Below the pieces are notes generated by a model. The model made no database searches. It saw nothing but the letters and a program-made list of their open reading frames with translations, and was not told the DNA's origin. From Arminella tubonensis (GTDB lineage Bacteria; Pseudomonadota; Alphaproteobacteria; Rhizobiales; Rhizobiaceae), in NCBI RefSeq assembly GCF_003240585.1, contig NZ_PCDP01000059.1, forward strand, positions 124,001 to 188,000: DNA of 64,000 nucleotides, read 5' to 3'. Both the position numbers and the translations under genes were made by a program. Of this stretch, positions 7,530-17,540 are shown piece by piece (the first letter of the stretch is position 1; each line of letters starts with the position of its first letter).

Positions 7530-8284
7530 ACGGGCATCGGCTGGAACTTCGCGACGTTTCGAAATCCTTCGGGGCCATGCCCGTCCTCGGAGACGTCTCG
7601 CTCACCGTCGGCGAGGGCGAATTTGTTTCCATCGTCGGCCCGTCCGGCGCGGGCAAATCGACGATCCTTCGGTTGCTGAGCGGCAGCGAACGTGCTGATG
7701 CCGGCGAGATCTTGTTCGACGGTCACGCGCTTGGCGTCAGCGGCGCATCCTTTGCCTTCATGCCACAGCGAGATGCGCTGATGCCGTGGCGGCGGATCAT
7801 CGACAATACAACGCTCGGCCTCGAGGTGAAGGGCATGAGCCGCAAAGAAGCCCATGCACGGGTGGCGCCGTTGTTCGAACCGTTCGGACTTGCGGGCTTC
7901 GAACATCATTACCCGGCTCAACTTTCCGGTGGTATGCGCCAGCGTGCCGCGCTGTTGCGCACCGTCGTGCAGGAGCAGGACATGCTGCTGCTGGACGAGC
8001 CGTTCGGCGCGCTTGACGCCTTGACGCGTACCCAGCTGCAGGAATGGCTGCAGGAAATGTGGGCGGGCCACCGCTGGACAGCACTTCTCATCACCCATGA
8101 CGTCCGAGAGGCGGTCTTCCTTTCCGATCGCATCTACGTTCTGTCGCCGCGCCCGGCGAGGGTCGTTGCCGAATTCCAGGTGCCGCTGTCGCGCCCACGA
8201 AGGCTCGCCGATCTCGGCTCCGCGGCTGCCCGTGCCATCGAAACCGACATTCTCGAGAGACTTCTTCATCATCAAGCCATCTGA
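7526..8284 (+). CDS. thiZ: ABC transporter ATP-binding protein for thiamine precursor
   Basis: A 252-residue ABC ATPase of the nitrate/taurine/HMP subfamily. Walker A GPSGAGKST is at residues 38-46, the signature reads LSGGMRQR, Walker B is MLLLDEPFGALD and the switch histidine is in ITHDVREAV. It is coupled to thiX by a 4-base overlap and followed 12 bases later by thiY. It powers uptake by ThiX and ThiY. Confidence 0.92.
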   Translation: MNGHRLELRDVSKSFGAMPVLGDVSLTVGEGEFVSIVGPSGAGKSTILRLLSGSERADAGEILFDGHALGVSGASFAFMPQRDALMPWRRIIDNTTLGLEVKGMSRKEAHARVAPLFEPFGLAGFEHHYPAQLSGGMRQRAALLRTVVQEQDMLLLDEPFGALDALTRTQLQEWLQEMWAGHRWTALLITHDVREAVFLSDRIYVLSPRPARVVAEFQVPLSRPRRLADLGSAAARAIETDILERLLHHQAI

Positions 8285-8296
8285 AAGGAACCCAGG

Positions 8297-9316
8297 ATGC
8301 CCAATTTGACGCGCCGCCAGGCACTAGCCCTGACACTCGCCACCGCTCTGCCTCTGTCCCGCACGACCCACGCCGCACAACTTGCAAAAGTCACCATGGC
8401 ACTGGAATGGACGCCGAATACCGATCACATCGGTCTCTTCGTCGCACAGGCCAAGGGGTTCTACACCGATGCGGGTCTCGACGTGCAGATCCTGCCCTTC
8501 ACCGACACGGATGTCGGCACGCTGATCGCCAACGGCATTGCCGATTTTGGCATTTCCAGTCCAATCGGCACCCTCACTCAGCGCGCTGCCGGTGCGGACA
8601 TCAAGCAGGTCTACGCAATCGTCCAGACGGAACTCGGTCGCCTCATTTTCAATGACGACCGCAAGGATATCCAGCGTCCGAGGGATCTCGACGGAAAGAC
8701 CTACGGCGGTTTCGGAAGCGCCTGGGAGACGGCGATGATTTCCACCATGATCCGCAACGACGGAGGAGAGGGCAAGATCAACACCGTCATGCTCGGTACT
8801 TCTGCCTATGAGGCGCTTGCCAACGGCTCGATCGACTTCACGCTTGAAATCTACACCTGGGAAGGCGTCCAGGCGAAGCTGGAGAACAGGGCTGTCCGAC
8901 GCTTCCGCTATGCCGACTACGGTATCCCGGACCAACAGACGATGGCGATTGCCTCAAGCGATGCCTATCTCGCAAAGAACCCCGGCACCGCAAAGGCGTT
9001 TGTCCAGGCAACCAAACGCGGCTTCGACTATTCGGTCGATCACCCCGAAGAGGCCGCCGATCTGTTGATCGCGGGATCGGGTGGTGCCCTCACCAATACG
9101 GCCCTCGTCAAGGCGTCACTAAAGGAACTGATCGACGGATATTACCTTAGAACCGCCGACGGCAAGAGCGGCCTTACCGATCCGGCCAAGTGGCAGGCTG
9201 TCGGCGACTTCGCCTTCATCAACGGCATTCTTCTTGACGGTCAGGGCGTGCCACTCAAGGAAAAGCCCGATTTCGACGCGTACTATACCAACGCCCTCCT
9301 CGGCCAAATAGGGTAA
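8297..9316 (+). CDS. thiY: Periplasmic thiamine-precursor-binding protein (NMT1 domain)
   Basis: A 339-residue solute-binding protein with an NMT1/THI5-like domain (VTMALEWTPNTDHIGLFVAQ near the start of the mature part). The N-terminus has twin arginines (LTRRQALALTLATALPL) ahead of a hydrophobic stretch and an AxA-like site, so Tat export is plausible. It is the last gene of the riboswitch-controlled cluster and delivers the pyrimidine precursor to ThiX/ThiZ. Homology to THI5 supports a pyrimidine ligand, but the precise ligand is inferred from context. Confidence 0.9.
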   Translation: MPNLTRRQALALTLATALPLSRTTHAAQLAKVTMALEWTPNTDHIGLFVAQAKGFYTDAGLDVQILPFTDTDVGTLIANGIADFGISSPIGTLTQRAAGADIKQVYAIVQTELGRLIFNDDRKDIQRPRDLDGKTYGGFGSAWETAMISTMIRNDGGEGKINTVMLGTSAYEALANGSIDFTLEIYTWEGVQAKLENRAVRRFRYADYGIPDQQTMAIASSDAYLAKNPGTAKAFVQATKRGFDYSVDHPEEAADLLIAGSGGALTNTALVKASLKELIDGYYLRTADGKSGLTDPAKWQAVGDFAFINGILLDGQGVPLKEKPDFDAYYTNALLGQIG

Positions 9317-9381
9317 CGTCGCTTGCCGCCAGTACTTCAACACTCTAACCAAGGGTCTGAAGAATTAGTGGGAGTGTGTAA

Positions 9382-10605
9382 ATGGATCGCACGGGACGAA
9401 TGGCTGGCGTGGATTTCACCCGCGCGCTGGCGTGCCTGATGGTCCTCGTCCATCACCTGGTGCTTCGGCTCAACTTCGACAAACTGTCGCCGGAGCAACT
9501 CCCGGCGTTCGAGTTTTCGCGCTTCGGAAACTACGGCGTCTCGCTGTTCTTCGTTCTCAGCGGCTTCCTGCTGGCGCGACCGTTCTGGTCGGCGCTGGAC
9601 AAGGGGGCGCCGCTGCCGTCCCTGAAAATATACGCGCTGCGCCGCGCCGCGCGTATCCTTCCGGGCTATTGGGTGGCCTTGACCGTCGGTTTCGTCCTGA
9701 GCTTCGCGCTCTACAAGTTTCCGCTGAACAGCGAATTGATTGGCCGCTATCTCGCCGGCTTTTTCCTGATGAGCCAATGGCATTGGCGAACCTTCTTCCC
9801 GGTCCAGAGCGACGGACCGCTCTGGTCGATCGGGTTCGAGGTTACATGCTACGTGCTCTTGCCGATTTGCTTTTTGATGCTGTTCACTCTGCGCGCCAGG
9901 ATAAAATCTGCCCTCGCCATGCGGATTGCCTGGCTCGGCGTCATCGGCTTCACCGTTGTCGCCCACTGGCTTGTCGTGAAATGCTTTCCCCTCGATGATG
10001 CCGCCCGTGGCTGGGAATTCGGATTGCAGGGCGGCGCAAAGGCATGGATGCCACGTTACAATCCGATTGGATTCTTTGCGATCTTTGCCATCGGCACGCT
10101 TGCGGCAGGCGTGCGGACAATCCTTCCGACGCGCTCGTCTCTTCTCTATGATCTGGTCGCTTTGCTGGCGCTCGTTGCCGGCGCCGCGCAGCTCAGCCTG
10201 TCGATCGGCGGTTCGGGTGAAGGCTATGGCTGGCTCAGCATCCCCTACAGGTTCCCGTGGATGCCCCTATGCGTGGCAGTCGTACTCTGCGCCCTGCCAA
10301 CCTCAGTTTTCCTGGGTAGGCTTCTCGACAACCCCGTCAGCCGCTTCATCGCAACGGTGTCCTTCGGTATGTACATCTGGCAGGACATCGTCATCTCGTT
10401 GATCGTACGAATCGACCCGACCGCCTTCGGCATCGGCTCTGATGATATGCTGACCGGCTGGCTGACCTGGAGCCCGATCGCAGTTGCAATCACAATCCTT
10501 GTTGGAACGTTGAGCTATTTCGTCATCGAGCGCCCGGTCATCCATTGGGCACGCAATCTCGAAGGCACGCCGCCGACCCGCTTCGAGGCAGTTCGCCAAT
10601 CTTGA
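9382..10605 (+). CDS. Acyltransferase family 3 membrane protein (OafA/YrhL type)
   Basis: A 407-residue integral membrane protein with about ten hydrophobic segments. Typical features are an N-terminal GVDFTRALACLMVLVHHLV with the family's histidine, SLFFVLSGFLLARPFW, and SIGFEVTCYVLLP in the middle. Such enzymes add acetyl, succinyl or other acyl groups to surface polysaccharides or glycolipids. The ATG at 9382 has GGGAG upstream. There are no polysaccharide genes next to it, so the acceptor is unknown. A bidirectional-looking hairpin follows it. Confidence 0.85.
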   Translation: MDRTGRMAGVDFTRALACLMVLVHHLVLRLNFDKLSPEQLPAFEFSRFGNYGVSLFFVLSGFLLARPFWSALDKGAPLPSLKIYALRRAARILPGYWVALTVGFVLSFALYKFPLNSELIGRYLAGFFLMSQWHWRTFFPVQSDGPLWSIGFEVTCYVLLPICFLMLFTLRARIKSALAMRIAWLGVIGFTVVAHWLVVKCFPLDDAARGWEFGLQGGAKAWMPRYNPIGFFAIFAIGTLAAGVRTILPTRSSLLYDLVALLALVAGAAQLSLSIGGSGEGYGWLSIPYRFPWMPLCVAVVLCALPTSVFLGRLLDNPVSRFIATVSFGMYIWQDIVISLIVRIDPTAFGIGSDDMLTGWLTWSPIAVAITILVGTLSYFVIERPVIHWARNLEGTPPTRFEAVRQS

Positions 10606-10620
10606 CTTGCGAATAAAAAG

Positions 10621-10647
10621 GCCGCCCTGCGAAAACCGCAAGGCGGC
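10621..10647 (-). terminator. Rho-independent terminator after the enolase-superfamily gene
   Basis: GCCGCCCTGCG and CGCAAGGCGGC form an 11-base stem with one mismatch and a 5-base loop. On the minus strand the stem is followed by CTTTTTATTC, so it ends transcripts coming from 10696 upward. It may also stop plus-strand readthrough from the acyltransferase. Confidence 0.75.
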
Positions 10648-10652
10648 GGAAA

Positions 10653-10680
10653 CGATGCCTGAACAGGGAGCCAGGCATCG
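10653..10680. repeat. Second hairpin between the convergent genes
   Basis: CGATGCCTG (10653-10661) and CAGGCATCG (10672-10680) are perfect 9-base arms around a 10-base loop, between the terminator and the 3' end of the enolase-superfamily gene. There is no T run, so its role (mRNA 3' end protection or none) is open. Confidence 0.55.
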
Positions 10681-10695
10681 GCAAGACCAGAGTAA

Positions 10696-11817
10696 CTAGA
10701 CGCGCGTGGCCTTCAGCCGGTCCTCGTCGAGAACGACGCCGAGCCCGGGTGCTTCGCCAAGATCGAGCCAACCGCGGTTATGCTTCAGCGGCGCCGCCAT
10801 CGGATAATCTCGGCGTGCCTCGCTCCATTCCGGATTGTCATAGGGATACTCAAGCCAGGGCGCGTCGCCGACGCCGGCGGTCAGGTGCGCATTTGCCAGC
10901 ACCCCGATCCCGTTCGTCCACGAATGCGGCGTGAACATCACGCCGGCCTCCCGCGCTTGATAGGCGAGGCGCCGGCAACCGGTAATGCCGCCGACGAGGG
11001 CGACATCCGGCTGGATGACGTCAAAGGCGCGCTCTTCGATGATATCGCGGAACTCGTAGAGTTCGCGCGTCATCTCGCCGCCGGCGATCCTGAGGTCCGT
11101 TGCGTCGCTGAGCCGCTTCATACCCTTGCGATCCGAGCGGAACAGCGGCTCTTCCATCCAGTAGATGCCGAGCTTCTCCAGTTCTCGCGCTACCGCGAGC
11201 GCATCCTTGAAGGTCCAGGGCAGCGTCGTATCCCAGGGCATCCTCCAGCCCTGATTGCAGTCGACCATCAACTCGATGCGATCCCCGACCCTTGCCCGGA
11301 TGGCCTCAAGCGCCTTGACGTCGTCGCGCCAGCTATTGCGGCCACCTGACGAAGACGAGAAGCGCACCTTCAGGGCCGGAAAGCCTTCGTCAATATAGCG
11401 CTCCGCCTGTTCCGCCATCGCGGATGGCTCGCGCAGCACGCCTGATGACGCATAGAGCCGGACGCGATCGGAGCGCCCACCAAGCATCCGCCAGACCGGC
11501 TCGCCGGTTATCTTGCCTGAGAGATCCCACAGAGCCAGATCCATCGGCCAGCAGCGGCCATAATGGAAGTTGATATGCGACAGCACCTCGTAGTGCCGCT
11601 CCAGATGCCGCGGATCCTGACCGATGAACAGGTCCTCATGACCCTCGAACCCCTTCATCAGATCGCCGGAGCCGATGCCTACACGTCCCTCGTCGTCGGT
11701 CACACGCACGATGGTCGCGTCGAAATGCCGGCGCGCGCGGCCGTCCCAGCTCGCCTTGAAGGGCGGGTCGAGCGGCAGCCGATGATGGGTGATCTCGATC
11801 GAGTCGATCTTGCTCAT
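10696..11817 (-). CDS. Mandelate racemase/enolase-superfamily enzyme, substrate unknown
   Basis: A 373-residue protein of the mandelate racemase/muconate lactonizing branch of the enolase superfamily. Visible catalytic features: K150-x-R152, magnesium ligands D186, E222 and E248, and the D271/H298 dyad (QPDVALVGGIT, TPHSWTNG), which points to the mandelate racemase subgroup of sugar-acid dehydratases or cycloisomerases. The start ATG at 11817 follows a GGAGG site. It is the third gene of an operon with an alcohol and an aldehyde dehydrogenase, so the substrate is probably an acid made by those enzymes. The exact reaction cannot be read from sequence. Confidence 0.85.
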   Translation of the reverse strand: MSKIDSIEITHHRLPLDPPFKASWDGRARRHFDATIVRVTDDEGRVGIGSGDLMKGFEGHEDLFIGQDPRHLERHYEVLSHINFHYGRCWPMDLALWDLSGKITGEPVWRMLGGRSDRVRLYASSGVLREPSAMAEQAERYIDEGFPALKVRFSSSSGGRNSWRDDVKALEAIRARVGDRIELMVDCNQGWRMPWDTTLPWTFKDALAVARELEKLGIYWMEEPLFRSDRKGMKRLSDATDLRIAGGEMTRELYEFRDIIEERAFDVIQPDVALVGGITGCRRLAYQAREAGVMFTPHSWTNGIGVLANAHLTAGVGDAPWLEYPYDNPEWSEARRDYPMAAPLKHNRGWLDLGEAPGLGVVLDEDRLKATRV

Positions 11818-11839
11818 GGTGATGTCCTCCCTGCCGATC

Positions 11840-13339
11840 TCAACCGAACTGTTGCCAGATGGTCTTGTAGTCGCAATATTTGTCGATCGCATGCACCGAG
11901 CGGTCGCGGCCGAAGCCGGATTGCTTGAAGCCGCCAAACGGCGTTGCAAAGTTCGACATATCGTAGGTATTGATCCAGACCGTCCCGGCATGCAGCGCTT
12001 CGGAGAAGCGATGGGCGCGATCCATATCCTTGGTGAAGACAGCGCCGGCAAGACCGTAGATCGTGTCATTGGCGATGGTCAGCGCTTCCTCTTCCGTATC
12101 GAACGGAATTGCCGCCAGCACCGGGCCAAAGATTTCCTGCCGGGCAAGGCTCATGTCGTTGGTCATGTCGACGAAGACGCCGGGCGAGATGTAATAGCCG
12201 CCCGTCTCAGCCATCACCTGCTCCGCACCGAAGGCACGGCGCGCGCCTTCCTTCTCGCCGGCGGCGATCATATCAAGCACTTTCTTCATATGTGCTTCCT
12301 CGATCAGCGCCCCGATCTGCGCGGATGGATCGAGCGGATGCTTCAGCGAGATATCGCTCTTGGTGACTGCCTGGATCTTCTCGATCAGCTTGTCCTGCAC
12401 CGACCTGTGCACGACAAGGCGCGTCGACGCATGGCACGTCTCGCCCGAATTGTAGAAGCAACCCCAGGCGACCGCGACAGCGGCGGCGTCCAGATCTGCA
12501 TCCTCGAAAACGACGAGCGGCGACTTGCCGCCGAGCTCGAGGGCGACGCGCTTGACGTTGGACTGGGCCGCATAGCCCATGATCAACTTGCCGACTTCGG
12601 TCGATCCGGTAAACGCGATCATGTCGACGTCCATGTGCAAGGCCAGTGGCTTGCCCGTCTCTTCGCCATAGCCCGTCACGACATTGAACACGCCCGCGGG
12701 AAGGCCGGCCTCGAAAGCCAGTTCGGCAAGGCGGATGGCAGAAAGCGACGATTGCTCGGCGGGCTTCAGCACCACGGAATTGCCGGCGGCGATCGAAGGG
12801 CCAAGCTTCCAGGCATCGATGATCATCGGATAATTCCACGGCGTGATGCAGCCGACGACGCCGATCGGTACCTTGCGGACCAGCGCCCGCGCACTCGGCC
12901 CCGTCGGCGCAATCTCGTCATACATCTTGTCGATCATCTCGGCGTAGTACTGGATGCCATCGGCGCAGAGACGAACGTCGACATTCAGCGACGCCATGAT
13001 CGGCTTGCCGACATCGATCGTTTCGAGCATCGCCAGCTCTTCCCCATTCACGCGGATCAGTTCCGCCCAGCGCAGCATGATCTTCTTCTTCTCGAGCGGA
13101 TCCTTCCGGCGCCAGATGCCGCTTTCGAAGGCTGCACGGCCGGCCGCCACCGCAGCGTCGATATCCCCAGCATTGCCGCGCGCGAGTTCTGCGCCCGTCT
13201 TGCCATCCATCGGTCGGACGCGGGTGAACGTCTTGCCGGACGTCGAGGCACGATACTCGCCGTTGATGAAGTGGCGGCCCTCCGGCTTGAGCTTGGAAAG
13301 AATGTTTTCCCAGTAGTCGCGGGTGAATTCCTTGGTCAT
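11840..13339 (-). CDS. NAD(P)-dependent aldehyde dehydrogenase
   Basis: About 499 residues, a full-length aldehyde dehydrogenase. The cofactor loop is GSTEV (AFTGSTEVGKLI), the general base is in VALELGGKSP and the catalytic cysteine is in NSGETCHAS. The ATG at 13339 is chosen because AAAGGAAA precedes it; a TTG 18 bases upstream is less likely. It starts one base after the alcohol dehydrogenase stop, so the two are tightly coupled. It resembles betaine-aldehyde and gamma-aminobutyraldehyde enzymes, but the substrate here probably comes from the neighbouring dehydrogenase. Confidence 0.9.
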   Translation of the reverse strand: MTKEFTRDYWENILSKLKPEGRHFINGEYRASTSGKTFTRVRPMDGKTGAELARGNAGDIDAAVAAGRAAFESGIWRRKDPLEKKKIMLRWAELIRVNGEELAMLETIDVGKPIMASLNVDVRLCADGIQYYAEMIDKMYDEIAPTGPSARALVRKVPIGVVGCITPWNYPMIIDAWKLGPSIAAGNSVVLKPAEQSSLSAIRLAELAFEAGLPAGVFNVVTGYGEETGKPLALHMDVDMIAFTGSTEVGKLIMGYAAQSNVKRVALELGGKSPLVVFEDADLDAAAVAVAWGCFYNSGETCHASTRLVVHRSVQDKLIEKIQAVTKSDISLKHPLDPSAQIGALIEEAHMKKVLDMIAAGEKEGARRAFGAEQVMAETGGYYISPGVFVDMTNDMSLARQEIFGPVLAAIPFDTEEEALTIANDTIYGLAGAVFTKDMDRAHRFSEALHAGTVWINTYDMSNFATPFGGFKQSGFGRDRSVHAIDKYCDYKTIWQQFG

Positions 13340-13340
13340 C

Positions 13341-14495
13341 TCAGTTTCCTTTCGCAAGCGCCATCACTGATGCGGCGAATTGATCGATGTCGGCGGCGGA
13401 GACATCACGAATGGTCGAGCGCCGCATTGGCTGGTTTTCCGTTGCGCGCATCTCGGCTGCCAGGTCAGCTGCACTGAAAGCCTCGAAGGCCCTGGGCAAA
13501 GCCCTGATAATGCCGCAGCGATCCATGAAATCCGAAACGAAGGCCGGCAGTGCGGAGGCATCGGAAAGACCGCAAGCCCTCGCCGCCGCATTGAGATCGG
13601 CGGTATTCGCCTCTACCAGCCAGGGAAGGGTCACCTCGAAGCCGAGCGCCGTCGCGAGGCCGTGATGCACAGGCCCGAGGCCGGCAAGTGCGTGGCTGAC
13701 GTTGTGCGCAATCGCGGTGCCGCAATTGTCGATGGCGATGCCGGCAAAGCAGGAGCCAAGCAGCACATTGCCGCGCGCCTCGATATTCCGGGGCTCCTTG
13801 ACCGCCGTTTCCAGTGAAGACGCTATCAAACGCAACGCCTCATGCGCGTAAAATTGCCCGCCCTTGTGGGTGTTGCGGTTCGTTGCCGCTTCGAAGGCGT
13901 GAATGAAGGCATCGAGCCCGCACCATGCAGTGAGGTTCGCCGGCAGCGTCGTCGTCAGCCCCGGATCGAGGATGACAATATCGGCCTTGGTCTCGGCGCC
14001 CCATATCCAGAGCTTCTTGCCCTCTGGCCCAGCGAAGATGTTGGTCGCGGACGTCTCCGAACCAGTGCCCGCCGTCGTCGGCACCATGATCTTCTTCAGG
14101 GGGTTCTTCGGAAGCGGATTGGCAGCTAGCGCGTAGTGCATCGGATCCTTGCCGGAGGCGGCTGCGCAGCCAACGATCTTGCCGATGTCGAGCGCCGAGC
14201 CGCCACCGATACCTATGACGAGGTCCGCACCCTTCGCCACTGTCAACGCCGCATTGAGATGCGCCAGTTTCGGCTCACCGGCGAAATCCGAGAACGCCCG
14301 GGTTTCAATTCCGACCCTTGCCAATTCTGCCTTCACCTTCTCGGCAAGCCCCGATTGCGCCAGGAACCCATCAATGATCAGCGCTGCAACCGAGACGCCG
14401 CCAAAGGATTCCGCCGCCGCTGCGAGGCCGGAGAAGCTGCCTTCGCCGAAACGGATGTCGGGAATGGAAGAGATGGAAAATTGCAAGGTGATCAC
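13341..14495 (-). CDS. Iron-containing alcohol dehydrogenase
   Basis: A 381 to 384-residue group III alcohol dehydrogenase. The nucleotide motif GIGGGSALDIGK and the PTTAGTGSE stretch are clear, and the metal-binding region reads GLDAFIHAFEA with further histidines in AIAHNVSHALAGLGPVHHG. The start is either GTG at 14495 or TTG at 14486; AGGTGA lies five bases before the TTG and nothing similar precedes the GTG, so the shorter form is possible. It is the first gene of the operon that continues into the aldehyde dehydrogenase and the enolase-superfamily enzyme, and it is divergent from a LysR gene. Confidence 0.88.
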   Translation of the reverse strand: MITLQFSISSIPDIRFGEGSFSGLAAAAESFGGVSVAALIIDGFLAQSGLAEKVKAELARVGIETRAFSDFAGEPKLAHLNAALTVAKGADLVIGIGGGSALDIGKIVGCAAASGKDPMHYALAANPLPKNPLKKIMVPTTAGTGSETSATNIFAGPEGKKLWIWGAETKADIVILDPGLTTTLPANLTAWCGLDAFIHAFEAATNRNTHKGGQFYAHEALRLIASSLETAVKEPRNIEARGNVLLGSCFAGIAIDNCGTAIAHNVSHALAGLGPVHHGLATALGFEVTLPWLVEANTADLNAAARACGLSDASALPAFVSDFMDRCGIIRALPRAFEAFSAADLAAEMRATENQPMRRSTIRDVSAADIDQFAASVMALAKGN

Positions 14496-14580
14496 CTGAT
14501 TGCATGGGAACCGAACGAAGTCGGATATTCATGCATCACAATTTCAGATATTCAAATAAGCGGATTTATCGGGCATATTG

Positions 14581-14595
14581 ATGATCTGAGATCAT
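14581..14595. promoter_or_regulatory. Palindrome ATGATCTGAGATCAT, putative LysR box
   Basis: A perfect 7-1-7 dyad with a T-N11-A core lies 9 bases before the LysR start and within the 109-base divergent region shared with the alcohol dehydrogenase operon. Position and form fit an autoregulatory LysR site. Activation of the divergent operon would need a further site. Confidence 0.45.
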
Positions 14596-14604
14596 GGAGA
14601 GACG

Positions 14605-15525
14605 ATGCTTGAGAAAATTCCACTGGAGGCCTTTCGCGTTTTCGATGCAGCCTGTCGGCAGATGAATTTTTCACGCGCCGGCCGGGAGCTGAACATTACC
14701 CAAGCTGCCGTCAGCCGTCGTATAAAGGGGCTGGAGGATCATCTCGGCGCACCCCTTTTCGCTCGCCGTGGTAGAAACCTGGCGTTGACGCCGGAAGGCG
14801 AACGGTTGTTCCAGCGCGTCCGGGCGACGCTCGAATATCTCGAGGAAAGCCTCGAACCTTTCCGAGGCGGAACGTCGCAACTGATCTCGATCGCCGCCAG
14901 CGGTTCGATCTCGCATCTTTGGCTTGGTCGGCGACTGAAGGACTTCGGCAAGGAGAGCCCGAACATCTCCGTTCGACTGCTGACGACGGACACGCCATCC
15001 GAGTTGGCCTCGGAAACCAACGATCTCGTCATCCTCTACTCGACCGGCGAACATCCGCGCTGGAACCTGACGCTGCTGATGAAGGAGGTCCTGGTCCCGA
15101 TCGCCTCGCCGGACTATCTGGCTCAACGTGGCCTTACGGGAAACGCCCTTGGCACGGAGGCGATCGCAAGGTTAGACCTCATCGACTACGAGCGTTTCAA
15201 CGCCCACTGGATATCATTCCGGCAGTGGTTCGGGCGAATCCCCACACCGCTGAAGGGCAACCTTCCCCGGCCGCGACTTTCCTTTTCGACCTACATCATG
15301 GCGGTGGAGGCCGCCCTTCGCGGCGAAGGCATCGCACTCGGTAGCCTGGGTCTAATCGAGGACCAGCTCCGCTCCGGCGCGCTGGTGACAGTCGGCAGCG
15401 ACCGGGTCGAAACCGGCTTCGGTTATTATCTGGGAACGCCCCGCTTTCGCTCGCTGTCTCCGGAAGCAGCACAATTGCACCAGCACCTCCTGGCGAGCGA
15501 TGAAGTCGAGGCCGGCATTCAATAA
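14605..15525 (+). CDS. LysR-family regulator (GcvA-like) divergent from the dehydrogenase operon
   Basis: A 306-residue LysR protein: helix-turn-helix in FSRAGRELNITQAAVSRRIKGLE (about residues 21-43) and a C-terminal effector domain of the GcvA/AmpR-like group. Divergence from the alcohol dehydrogenase-aldehyde dehydrogenase-enolase operon makes it the likely regulator of that pathway. A perfect palindrome sits just before its start. It ends at a strong bidirectional terminator shared with atpC. Confidence 0.9.
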   Translation: MLEKIPLEAFRVFDAACRQMNFSRAGRELNITQAAVSRRIKGLEDHLGAPLFARRGRNLALTPEGERLFQRVRATLEYLEESLEPFRGGTSQLISIAASGSISHLWLGRRLKDFGKESPNISVRLLTTDTPSELASETNDLVILYSTGEHPRWNLTLLMKEVLVPIASPDYLAQRGLTGNALGTEAIARLDLIDYERFNAHWISFRQWFGRIPTPLKGNLPRPRLSFSTYIMAVEAALRGEGIALGSLGLIEDQLRSGALVTVGSDRVETGFGYYLGTPRFRSLSPEAAQLHQHLLASDEVEAGIQ

Positions 15526-15555
15526 AAAAAGCGGCCCGAAAGCCGCCTTTTTCGA
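15523..15555. terminator. Bidirectional Rho-independent terminator between LysR and atpC
   Basis: GCGGC and GCCGC flank a 6-base loop (15531-15546), with a run of A before and a run of T after. The hairpin can therefore end both the LysR transcript on the plus strand and the atp operon transcript on the minus strand. Confidence 0.85.
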
Positions 15556-15579
15556 TTCTCAGAATTTGCGTTTGAGGGC

Positions 15580-15987
15580 TCAGTCCTGAAGGACCGTTCC
15601 GCTCAGGTGCGAGAGCTCCATGATGAAGTGCTCAAGGCGGGATTTGTGCTCATGATGCAGTGCATCTTCGAGTTCCGCTTTCGCGGCATTGATCCTGCGT
15701 GTCAGTTCGTCGCGGCTGAGCTCTTCGACCGGAACAGCGGACTCTGCCAGAAGCGTGCAGCCGGTCGGCAGGATGTCGGCGAAGCCGGCGAAGACCACAT
15801 AGTCCTTCTTTGCGCCGGACGCGGAGCGTACGCTGACCACACCGGGCTTGATCGTCGTCATGGTCGGAGCATGATTGGCCATCACGGTCATCTCGCCCTC
15901 GCTTGCCGGAATGACGACCTGCGTCACCATCTCGGACAGAAGCAGGCGCTCGGGAGACACCAGGTCGAATTTGAAATTGTCAGCCAT
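15580..15987 (-). CDS. atpC: ATP synthase F1 epsilon subunit
   Basis: A 135-residue epsilon subunit with the N-terminal beta-sandwich (FKFDLVSPERLLLSEMVTQVVIPASEGEMTVMANHAP) pattern. It is part of the central stalk and can inhibit ATP hydrolysis. The C-terminal helical part is short, as is common in alphaproteobacteria. It is the last gene of atpHAGDC, 78 bases after atpD, and is followed by a bidirectional terminator. Confidence 0.97.
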   Translation of the reverse strand: MADNFKFDLVSPERLLLSEMVTQVVIPASEGEMTVMANHAPTMTTIKPGVVSVRSASGAKKDYVVFAGFADILPTGCTLLAESAVPVEELSRDELTRRINAAKAELEDALHHEHKSRLEHFIMELSHLSGTVLQD

Positions 15988-16065
15988 GACCCGTCACTTT
16001 TCGATTGTCTTCAGTGAAAGCAACGGCGCGCGAGACGATGTCCCCGCGCCGCTGGATTGGCAGCA

Positions 16066-17517
<1,452 letters not shown>

Positions 17518-17540
17518 ATTCTTACCCTCTTTCCCTTACC

